Part shown: piece by piece, positions 5,090 to 10,837 of the stretch
How the letters are laid out: each line of letters begins with the position of its first letter
How positions within the stretch are numbered: the stretch's first letter is position 1
From: Ruminococcaceae bacterium UBA5391
GTDB taxonomy: Bacteria > Bacillota > Clostridia > Oscillospirales > Acutalibacteraceae
Direction: 5' to 3'
Length of the DNA stretch: 12,256 nucleotides
Assembly (NCBI GenBank): GCA_002410755.1
Contig: DHOL01000026.1
Span: 1 to 12,256, forward strand
The notes under the pieces: model-generated
Seen by the model: the letters and a program-made list of their open reading frames with translations, nothing else
Databases searched by the model: none
What the model was told of the DNA's origin: nothing
Translations under genes and position numbers: made by a program

Positions 5090-6841
5090 TTATTTTCTCA
5101 GCCGGATGTGAGCTTCCCGAAGCTGCTGCTCTGTGACTTCGTTCGGTGATCCCATCATTACATCCTGTGCGTTCGAGTTCATCGGAAATGCGATGACTTC
5201 ACGGATATTGTCCTCATCCGTAAGCAGCATAAGCATACGGTCAATGCCGGGAGCCATACCGGCGTGCGGCGGGGCCCCATACTGAAACGCATGATAGAGG
5301 GAAGTAAATTTTGTCTTTAGCTCTTCTTCAGAGTAACCGGCGATTGCAAAGGCTTTCTTCATGATTTCTAGGCTGTGATTGCGCACTGCGCCGGAGGAAA
5401 GTTCTACGCCGTTGCAGACAATATCGTACTGGTAGGCAAGCACATTTTCCGGCTTCTTTGTCATCAGGGCCTCCATCCCGCCCTGCGGCATAGAAAACGG
5501 GTTGTGGGTAAATACTGTCGCGCCTGTTTCCTCATCAATTTCATACATCGGAAAATCGACGATAAAACAGAACTCATAGCAATCCGGTTTAAGCAGGCCG
5601 AGGCGGTTGCCAAGCTCCGTGCGGATTTGCCCAGCAAACTTCGGCGCCATGTCCGCTTCATCCGCAATGAAAAAGACGACGGTGCCGGGCTTCAGTGCAG
5701 CACGTCTTGTCAGCTCCGCACGCTTTTCCTCAGAAAGATATTTGTTAATTGGCCCCTGATATTCACCGGAACCGGTTACCTTAATATAGCCAAGGCCCTT
5801 CATGCCAATGCTTTCGGCATAGGAAAGCATCCCCTCAAAGAAACTGCGCGGCTGGGCGGAACAGTCCGGCACGCTGACAGCACGGACTGTTTTATGCTGG
5901 AATGGCTTAAACGCCGTGCCTTCAAAAATATCTGTAATGTCGATAATTTCGAGCGGATTGCGCAGATCCGGCTTATCCGTGCCATATTTCAGCATGGATT
6001 CCGCGTAGGGGATACGGCGGAACGGTGCAGGGGAAACCTTTTTATTTGAAAATTTACGGAAGGTATCACCGATCACTTCTTCTGCAACGGCAAAGACATC
6101 CTCCTGCTCGGCAAATGCCATTTCAAAGTCAAGCTGGTAAAATTCGCCCGGCGAACGGTCTGCACGGGCATCCTCGTCGCGGAAGCAGGGTGCAATCTGA
6201 AAATACCGGTCAAAGCCGGAAACCATCAGAAGCTGTTTAAAAATCTGCGGAGCCTGCGGCAGGGCATAAAACTTGCCCGGGTGGCGGCGGCTGGGGATCA
6301 GGTAGTCGCGTGCGCCCTCTGGAGAAGAAGCGGAAAGGATTGGTGTCTGAATTTCCAGAAAGCCGAGGCTTGTCATTTTCTGACGCAGGTAGGAAATGAC
6401 CTGTGAGCGCAGCACAATATTTCGGTGGACTTTCGGGTTGCGCAGGTCAAGGTATCGGTAACGGAGACGCACGTCTTCCTTCGTTTCAAGGGAGGACGCA
6501 ATGTCAAATGGCAAAGGTGCCGTCACAGGGCCGAGCACTGTCAGCTCGTCGGCGGCAATTTCCACCGTTCCGGTCGGAATTTTCGGGTTGTAAGTGTCCG
6601 CGTCACGCGGGATTACTTTTCCTTTCGCTGTGAGAGTGCATTCCTTCTCGACATTTTTGAGCATTTCCTGATTATGAATAACAATTTGAACGACGCCGTA
6701 ATGGTCACGCAGGTCAAGGAATTGCACGCCGCCATGATTGCGGATATTTTCCACCCAGCCCGCCACACGGACGGTCTGGCCGATTTCTTTTTCGCTTAGC
6801 TCACCGCAGAGGTGCGTATGGTACCGGTTTACACTGATCAT
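5090..6841 (-). CDS. aspS: Aspartyl-tRNA synthetase, probably non-discriminating (Asp/Asn)
   Basis: This 583-residue class II synthetase activates Asp and charges tRNA-Asp and, if relaxed, tRNA-Asn. Visible parts are the N-terminal OB-fold anticodon domain (about 1-105), motif 1 around LEIQTPIL (162-169), motif 2 with FRDED (220-224), a bacterial GAD insertion domain roughly 285-420, and motif 3 starting at GIDR (532-535). In the anticodon domain the segment RNHGGVQFLDLRD carries His at residue 36. As I recall, Pseudomonas aeruginosa's non-discriminating enzyme also has His there, whereas E. coli's strict enzyme has Leu; together with the adjacent gatCAB this favours an enzyme that also makes Asp-tRNA-Asn. 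The ATG at 6841 follows a GGGAG box about 9 bases upstream and a sigma-A promoter at 6892-6920. It is the first gene of the operon. Confidence 0.98.
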   Translation of the reverse strand: MISVNRYHTHLCGELSEKEIGQTVRVAGWVENIRNHGGVQFLDLRDHYGVVQIVIHNQEMLKNVEKECTLTAKGKVIPRDADTYNPKIPTGTVEIAADELTVLGPVTAPLPFDIASSLETKEDVRLRYRYLDLRNPKVHRNIVLRSQVISYLRQKMTSLGFLEIQTPILSASSPEGARDYLIPSRRHPGKFYALPQAPQIFKQLLMVSGFDRYFQIAPCFRDEDARADRSPGEFYQLDFEMAFAEQEDVFAVAEEVIGDTFRKFSNKKVSPAPFRRIPYAESMLKYGTDKPDLRNPLEIIDITDIFEGTAFKPFQHKTVRAVSVPDCSAQPRSFFEGMLSYAESIGMKGLGYIKVTGSGEYQGPINKYLSEEKRAELTRRAALKPGTVVFFIADEADMAPKFAGQIRTELGNRLGLLKPDCYEFCFIVDFPMYEIDEETGATVFTHNPFSMPQGGMEALMTKKPENVLAYQYDIVCNGVELSSGAVRNHSLEIMKKAFAIAGYSEEELKTKFTSLYHAFQYGAPPHAGMAPGIDRMLMLLTDEDNIREVIAFPMNSNAQDVMMGSPNEVTEQQLREAHIRLRK

Positions 6842-6880
6842 GTTCCGCAGCTCCCTTTTTTCAATGCTTTCATGCTTTTA

Positions 6881-6909
6881 CCGATTAAATGATTATAGCA
6901 TGAAATCGG
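6881..6909. repeat. Dyad centred on the aspS promoter -10 box
   Basis: CCGATT (6881-6886) and AATCGG (6904-6909) form a perfect 6-bp inverted repeat separated by 17 bases, with the aspS -10 box inside. It could be a small operator, or chance; six base pairs alone is weak evidence. Confidence 0.25.
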
Positions 6910-6920
6910 CGCGTTTTCAA
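6892..6920 (-). promoter_or_regulatory. Sigma-A promoter of the aspS-gatCAB operon
   Basis: On the minus strand TTGAAA (6920-6915) and a perfect TATAAT (6897-6892) are separated by exactly 17 bases, with TGC directly before the -10 giving an extended -10 character. Transcription should begin near 6885, leaving a leader of only about 45 bases before the aspS start. That leaves no room for a T-box riboswitch from this promoter. Confidence 0.8.
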
Positions 6921-6984
6921 TGGCAGGGCAGGGACGGCGCCCCATATGCCAAACCTTTTTAATCATAGCACATTTTTACCTGAA

Positions 6985-7027
6985 TTGCGATAAAGAATTC
7001 TCCGTCCCCGCAAGTGGGAACGGAGAA
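6985..7027 (-). terminator. Intrinsic terminator of pepT
   Basis: Read on the minus strand, TTCTCCGT (7027-7020) pairs with ACGGAGAA (7005-6998). The stem continues as CCC/GGG after a one-base bulge and is followed by the T-rich TTCTTTAT. It begins 19 bases after the pepT stop and separates pepT from the aspS promoter. Confidence 0.75.
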
Positions 7028-7045
7028 AATACCGCACAGAAATTT

Positions 7046-8263
7046 TTACTGGCACTTTAGCAGTGCCATAAGAATTTCTACAACTTTATTCATTTCCTGA
7101 ATTGATACAAATTCAAAGCGGCTGTGACAGTTGTAGCCGCCTGTTGGCAGGTTGGGGCAGGGCAGGCCCATCTGGGAAAGAACGGCACCGTCCGTACCGC
7201 CGCGGATGGGAACGGCTTTCGGTTCAACCCCTGCGGAGCGCATGGCTTTTTCCGCACGCTTTACAACTTCCGGGTGCTTTTCGAGGACGGGCTTCATATT
7301 ATAATAGGAGTCTTTTATCGCCAGCTCAAATGTGCCGGTCCCATATTTTGCATTAAGATAATTAACAGCACGCTGCATGTACTGTTTCCGTGCTTCAAAT
7401 CTGGCTGAGTCGTGGTCGCGCACAATGTAGTGGAAAACAGCTTTTTCCACTTCCCCTTCGATATGCTCCAAAAAATAGAAACCTTCGCGGCCCTCGGTGT
7501 GCTCAGGCGTTTCGGCTGCCGGCAGCATTAAATGGAACTCCATGCCGAGCAGCGGAGCATTCCTCATCTTGTCTTTTGCGTCACCCGGATGGGTGCTGAT
7601 GCCGTGTACGGTCAGAACAGCGTCGGCAGCATTGAAATTTTCGTATTCCAGGTCATCAAGCTTGCCGCCATCCACCGTGTAGGCGAAATCCGCGCCAAAC
7701 GCAGCAAGGTCAAAGCGGCTTGCACCCCGCCCGATTTCTTCATCCGGCGTAAATGCAACGCAGATTTTCCCATGGGGGATTTTTCCCCGGACAATGTTTT
7801 CTGCTGCCGTCAGAATTTCAGCGATGCCGGCCTTGTCGTCACCGCCGAGCAGCGTGGTGCCGTCGGTCACAATCAGGTCCATGCCCCCGCAGTGCGAAAG
7901 GCAGGGAAAATCCTCTTCGCGCAGGACGAGATTCCGCTCCGCATTCAGGACGATGTCGCCGCCCCGGTAGGATTTTACAATCCGCGGACGGATATTCGTC
8001 CCGCTTGCCGCGGAACTTGTGTCCATGTGCGCAATCAGGCCGATAGCGGGCTGGCTGCCCCCGCAGTTTGACGGCAGGGAGCCGTAAACGTAGCAGTTTG
8101 CGTCGCACCGTGCGTCTGCAAAGCCAATCTGTTTCATTTCCTTTACCAGCTCGTCTGCCAGTACCCTTTGGCCCTCCGTACTCGGGAAGACATTCTCCGG
8201 TGCATTTTCATCTGAAGTCGTGCCAAATTTTACATAGTTAAGGAACCGTTCATAAGCCTTCAT
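7046..8263 (-). CDS. pepT: Peptidase T (tripeptide aminopeptidase, M20 zinc peptidase)
   Basis: PepT is a cytosolic di-zinc aminopeptidase that removes the N-terminal residue from tripeptides in the last steps of peptide use. At 405 residues it has the normal length. All metal and catalytic residues can be placed: H79 and D81 in AHMDTS, the bridging D142 in GGDDKAG, the catalytic E175 and adjacent E176 in PDEEIGRG, D198 in VDGG and H380 in HSRFE near the C-terminus. The pattern follows the E. coli enzyme (H78, D140, E173, E174, D196, H379). The dimerisation lid domain lies between about residues 210 and 310. The start at 8263 is 6 bases after the stop of an upstream 83-residue gene, so the two are almost certainly co-transcribed. 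A terminator follows at 7027-6985. Confidence 0.97.
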   Translation of the reverse strand: MKAYERFLNYVKFGTTSDENAPENVFPSTEGQRVLADELVKEMKQIGFADARCDANCYVYGSLPSNCGGSQPAIGLIAHMDTSSAASGTNIRPRIVKSYRGGDIVLNAERNLVLREEDFPCLSHCGGMDLIVTDGTTLLGGDDKAGIAEILTAAENIVRGKIPHGKICVAFTPDEEIGRGASRFDLAAFGADFAYTVDGGKLDDLEYENFNAADAVLTVHGISTHPGDAKDKMRNAPLLGMEFHLMLPAAETPEHTEGREGFYFLEHIEGEVEKAVFHYIVRDHDSARFEARKQYMQRAVNYLNAKYGTGTFELAIKDSYYNMKPVLEKHPEVVKRAEKAMRSAGVEPKAVPIRGGTDGAVLSQMGLPCPNLPTGGYNCHSRFEFVSIQEMNKVVEILMALLKCQ

Positions 8264-8269
8264 GCTTTC

Positions 8270-8521
8270 TCAGCCTTTCTGGCCGTTTTGCTGCCGTTCC
8301 ATATTTTCCACGACAATGTCGTGAATATCTCCGAGGGAAGCGCAGTATTCCAGCACTTTCCAAGGCGTGTTGGTGTGATAGTGAATTTTAATCAGGTTTT
8401 CGTCCCCGACGGCAAGCAGGCAGTCACCCTTGATATTTTTAGCAATATAATCATGAATGTCATTTTCAGAGAGGCTTTTCCCCTCGATTAGGAGCTGCGT
8501 GTCAAATTTGTAGTCCAGCAT
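8270..8521 (-). CDS. Stand-alone FakA/YloV-like (DAK-associated) domain protein, 83 residues
   Basis: The sequence resembles one internal segment of the fatty-acid kinase subunit FakA (YloV; DhaL-domain kinase plus accessory domains). Residues 32-53 read GDCLLAVGDENLIKIHYHTN and the block ends in VLEY...VENMERQ (57-77), like the GDSLVVVGDDDLVKVHVHTN...VLEY...IENM pattern of those proteins. The N-terminal ATP-binding DhaL domain is absent, so this protein should not be a kinase by itself. In FakA, as I recall, two His in the HxHT segment help bind zinc; both are kept here (H47, H49), but the Cys partner in the GYCTEF segment appears replaced (DYKFDT). The start at 8521 has AAGGAGA about 9 bases upstream. 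It is intact, with its own start and ribosome site, and sits 6 bases before pepT. The role is unknown: possibly fatty-acid binding or a partner of a separate kinase. Confidence 0.85.
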   Translation of the reverse strand: MLDYKFDTQLLIEGKSLSENDIHDYIAKNIKGDCLLAVGDENLIKIHYHTNTPWKVLEYCASLGDIHDIVVENMERQQNGQKG

Positions 8522-8557
8522 ATTTTCGGCTCTCCTTCCAAATTATTGTTTTTATCA

Positions 8558-8586
8558 ATCATACGCTTTTTTGCCGTCCGTGAAAA
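8558..8586 (-). promoter_or_regulatory. Candidate promoter of the FakA-like gene and pepT
   Basis: On the minus strand TTTTCA (8586-8581) and TATGAT (8563-8558) are 17 bases apart, matching four and five of six consensus positions. It would start transcription near 8551, about 30 bases before the coding start. Read-through from the regulator gene upstream remains possible. Confidence 0.45.
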
Positions 8587-8597
8587 GGCCTTTTGAC
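8580..8597 (-). terminator. Perfect palindrome after the MocR-type regulator gene
   Basis: AAAAGGCCTTTT (8583-8594) is a perfect 12-base palindrome just after the regulator's stop, and the next outer bases (GT/AC) extend it after one mismatch. It could form a small hairpin with a GGCC loop and a T-rich arm. As a terminator it is weak, and it overlaps the candidate -35 box of the next unit. Confidence 0.3.
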
Positions 8598-8598
8598 A

Positions 8599-9969
8599 TT
8601 AACTTCCTTCCCAGGCGGTGCGGAGGCATTCTACGGCGACCGGAATGTCTTCAAGCGGGATGCCTGCAAAGCCGAGGCGGAGTTTTCCCCCGGATGCTGT
8701 CTGGATGCGCACGCCATGGGCAAGGGCAAGGTCACAGAGCTTTTCGGCGCTTTCCCCGGAAGTTTTCGGCGTGAGGATGACCGTGAGCGGCGTCTCTTGG
8801 AGGAGGATTTCCGCTTTGCCTCCAAATGCACGCCGCAGGGCTTTCAGGAGCGCTTCGCTTTTTTCGCTGTAAAGTTTCCTCAGGCGGCGCAGGTGGCGTT
8901 CCATCTGCCTGCTGCGGATATATTCGGCCAGCGCAAGCTGCTCTACTTTAGAAGCGGTCTGGTTGTAGAGCGCAGCACGCGGCAGATAACGTGCAAGCAG
9001 TTCCGGTGTCAGCACCATATAGCCAATGCGAATGGATGGCAGTAAAAGCTTGGAAAATGAGCCGAGGTACACAACCCCCTTGCCATCCGCAATTCCCTGC
9101 ATGGCGGGGATTGGGCGTGCGCGGTACCGAAGTTCGCCGTTGTAATCGTCTTCAATCACGGTTCCGCCGGTCCGTCCGGCCCACTTTAACAGCTCTACCC
9201 GCCGACTCATGGGAATCGGTGAGCCGGTCCGGACACGGTTCGAAGGGCTGAGGTACACAAAGTGGGCGCCGCTTTTTTCCAGCCTGTCCATGCGGATGCC
9301 GTTGCTGTCACAGGGGAGCTTCCCCACAGAAAAGCCGCAGTCTGCAAAAACCTGTTCTGCCTGGGGAAAACCGGGTTCCTCCATGACGACGGAGCGCCGG
9401 TCGGGCGCAATCAGGCCGCAGAGCAGGAAAAGAAGCGGCTGTGTCCCTGCACCAATTACAATCTGTTTCGGGGAGGCGACAACACCCCGCATCCCGAAAC
9501 TGTAGGAAGCGAGGGCCGTGCGCAGTTCTTCTTCGCCCTGATGTTCTCCGTAGGAAGCAAGTGCACCGCGGCGGTTGAGGGAATTTCGGATATTCCTCCG
9601 CCAGATCGTCAGGTCCATGCTGTTTTCATCCACGCAGTCACTTCCAAAATTATACCGCACGGGCGCCGCGGCGGCATGAGGGACGGCAGCCGGTGCCGCA
9701 CGACGCGTGGGAACATTGCATTCCGCGTCCAGTGCAAAATAGCCGCGCTGAGGGGACGCTTTCAGGTAGCCTTCCACACATAGCTGCTGGTAAGCGCTTT
9801 CCACCGTTGTGCAGCTCAGCGCAAGGTCTGCCGCAAGCCTGCGTACCGAAGGCAGACGGTCGCCTTTTTTCAGATGTCCGGATTCCACCGCCCCGCGGAT
9901 GCAGAGATAAAGCTGGCGGTACAGCGGCACTGCCGAACTTTTGTCAAGCTGAAGATAGTCGTAAGTCAT
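8599..9969 (-). CDS. MocR/PdxR-family transcriptional regulator (GntR HTH plus aminotransferase-like domain)
   Basis: The protein has 456 residues. Residues about 14-80 form a GntR winged helix: PLYRQL at the start, LPSVRRLAADLALSCTTVESAY as the recognition region, and the wing QRGYFAL. An Ala/Pro-rich linker (81-105) leads to a fold-type I aminotransferase-like domain that binds PLP. The PLP lysine is K307 in GSFSK, followed by SIRIGYMV. The Asp facing the PLP ring is in IEDDYNGELRY (D274). SPSNRVRTG (241-249) stands where many MocR proteins have a PSHQxPTG segment, so the His is Asn here. Such proteins sense PLP or amino-acid adducts of PLP. It is divergent from an ECF transporter S component, with 146 bases between the starts, so vitamin B6 control is the likely job. 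GGAGG lies 8 bases before the ATG at 9969. Confidence 0.93.
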   Translation of the reverse strand: MTYDYLQLDKSSAVPLYRQLYLCIRGAVESGHLKKGDRLPSVRRLAADLALSCTTVESAYQQLCVEGYLKASPQRGYFALDAECNVPTRRAAPAAVPHAAAAPVRYNFGSDCVDENSMDLTIWRRNIRNSLNRRGALASYGEHQGEEELRTALASYSFGMRGVVASPKQIVIGAGTQPLLFLLCGLIAPDRRSVVMEEPGFPQAEQVFADCGFSVGKLPCDSNGIRMDRLEKSGAHFVYLSPSNRVRTGSPIPMSRRVELLKWAGRTGGTVIEDDYNGELRYRARPIPAMQGIADGKGVVYLGSFSKLLLPSIRIGYMVLTPELLARYLPRAALYNQTASKVEQLALAEYIRSRQMERHLRRLRKLYSEKSEALLKALRRAFGGKAEILLQETPLTVILTPKTSGESAEKLCDLALAHGVRIQTASGGKLRLGFAGIPLEDIPVAVECLRTAWEGS

Positions 9970-9984
9970 GGGAATTCCCTCCGC

Positions 9985-10036
9985 AAACTGTACTGATTGA
10001 ATTTTTATAAACTGAGACTTTTAATAGAAACAGTTT
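9985..10036. promoter_or_regulatory. Repeated AAACTG boxes: candidate operator of the MocR-type regulator
   Basis: AAACTGT (9985-9991), AAACTGA (10009-10015) and the inverted ACAGTTT (10030-10036) lie between the divergent genes. The first two are direct repeats 24 bases apart; the first and third are a perfect 7-bp inverted pair. MocR regulators studied so far bind pairs of direct repeats near their own promoter, so this arrangement fits, but I do not know a consensus for this family to match against. Confidence 0.4.
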
Positions 10037-10050
10037 TCCGCTATCATAAT
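10021..10050 (+). promoter_or_regulatory. Candidate promoter of the ECF S component gene
   Basis: TTAATA (10021-10026) and CATAAT (10045-10050) are 18 bases apart, with four and five consensus matches. The inverted ACAGTTT box falls in the spacer, so a regulator bound there would block this promoter. Transcription would begin near 10057, about 60 bases before the start codon. Confidence 0.35.
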
Positions 10051-10073
10051 AGCACAGTAATCGGTAAAATCAA
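10046..10073 (-). promoter_or_regulatory. Candidate promoter of the MocR-type regulator gene
   Basis: On the minus strand TTGATT (10073-10068) and TATTAT (10051-10046) are separated by 16 bases. Its -10 overlaps the -10 of the divergent promoter, so the two would compete. The AAACTG boxes would lie just downstream, in the leader. Confidence 0.4.
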
Positions 10074-10115
10074 TGCCCGGAAGAGGAACCGGGTTGGAAA
10101 AGGAACGTGTCCATC

Positions 10116-10637
10116 ATGAAAAAACAGTCTTCTCTGCGCCTAGGTGTTTTGACTGCCCTTTTTGCCGCAATGATTTTTGTTGTGACAGCCTATATTCTGC
10201 ATATCCCAACCCCGACAGGCGGGTACGTTCATCTTGGCGATGCGTTTGTCTACCTTGCAGCAAGTGTGCTTCCCATGTCTTATGCTGTTGCGGCGGCAGG
10301 GATTGGCGAGGTGCTTTCCGACCTGCTGACGGGGGGTGCAGCATTCGCGCTCCCTACGCTTCTGATTAAGTCCCTGATGGCTATGTGCTTTGCTTCAACG
10401 GGTGAAAAGATCATTACGAAACGGAACTCAGTTGCCTCCGGCTTGGCAGGCCTTATCTGCATTGGCGGCTACTATCTTACGGAGGTTTTCCTCTCGCACA
10501 GCTTTTCTGCACCGCTGATTGAAATCCCGGCCAATGCCATACAGGCTGCAGCAAGCGCGGTTATTTACCTGCTTGCGGGGCGTGCCCTTGACCGTATTAA
10601 GCTGAAGAGCAGCGTTTTAGCTTTTGTCAAATCGTAA
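10116..10637 (+). CDS. ECF transporter S component, probably for a vitamin B6 or related precursor
   Basis: This 173-residue integral membrane protein has about six hydrophobic segments and the size of an energy-coupling-factor substrate-binding (S) component, which works with EcfA, EcfA' and EcfT made elsewhere. TM1 (LGVLTALFAAMIFVVTAYIL, residues 9-28) contains the small-residue spacing used for docking on EcfT. GGYVHLGDAFVYLAA (35-49) and GIGEVLSDLLTGGA (62-75) follow the substrate-pocket pattern of the HmpT/PdxU-like group. I chose the ATG at 10116 because AAAAGGAA (10098-10105) sits 10 bases upstream; a GTG at 10107 would be only one base from it. Divergence from a PLP-sensing regulator suggests pyridoxine or pyridoxal uptake. 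Hydroxymethylpyrimidine or another vitamin is possible, since sequence alone does not fix the ligand. Confidence 0.88.
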   Translation: MKKQSSLRLGVLTALFAAMIFVVTAYILHIPTPTGGYVHLGDAFVYLAASVLPMSYAVAAAGIGEVLSDLLTGGAAFALPTLLIKSLMAMCFASTGEKIITKRNSVASGLAGLICIGGYYLTEVFLSHSFSAPLIEIPANAIQAAASAVIYLLAGRALDRIKLKSSVLAFVKS

Positions 10638-10677
10638 TGGAAATCCCGGCTGCCTTAATCAGTGCCACCATTGCAGA

Positions 10678-10703
10678 GATACCAGTGGTATCCCTTTGCT
10701 TTT
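10678..10703 (+). terminator. Possible terminator of the ECF S component gene
   Basis: GATACC (10678-10683) and GGTATC (10687-10692) form a perfect 6-bp stem with a 3-base AGT loop, followed by CCTTTGCTTTT. It starts 40 bases after the stop. The T-tract is interrupted, so strength is doubtful. Confidence 0.45.
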
Positions 10704-10768
10704 ATGCAGTGCGCAAAGCCCTCAAGAGAAGCAACCTTACCTTCCGCTAAGTGCGGAAATGCGGAAAT
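10694..10768. other. Further hairpins and a tandem 8-mer between the S component and flippase genes
   Basis: CTTTGC (10694-10699) pairs with GCAAAG (10713-10718). TTCCGC (10742-10747) pairs with GCGGAA (10753-10758) around a 5-base loop. GCGGAAAT then occurs twice in direct tandem (10753-10760 and 10761-10768). With the preceding palindrome this makes three hairpins in 80 bases. No known riboswitch or small RNA is recognisable. Confidence 0.4.
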
Positions 10769-10769
10769 A

Positions 10770-10798
10770 TTGTTATCTGGAACGGAACATGGTATAAT
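10770..10798 (+). promoter_or_regulatory. Sigma-A promoter of the flippase gene
   Basis: TTGTTA (10770-10775) and a perfect TATAAT (10793-10798) are 17 bases apart, with TGG before the -10 (extended -10). Transcription should start near 10805, which places the upstream in-frame ATG at 10751 outside the transcript and supports the start at 10838. Confidence 0.75.
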
Positions 10799-10837
10799 AC
10801 TCTCCATATTAAATTGGTATGGATATGGAGTAATAAA

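Noticed and set aside
6842..7045. T-box riboswitch upstream of aspS
   Set aside because: I find no T-box-like sequence or specifier stem, and the good promoter at 6892-6920 leaves only about 45 bases of leader.
10107..10115. GTG start for the ECF S component
   Set aside because: The AAAAGGAA box would be only one base from the GTG, whereas it is 10 bases from the ATG at 10116.
10751..10837. Upstream in-frame start that would add 29 residues to the flippase
   Set aside because: This stretch contains a consensus promoter (TTGTTA-17-TATAAT), has no ribosome site before the ATG at 10751, and the added residues are unlike flippase N-termini.
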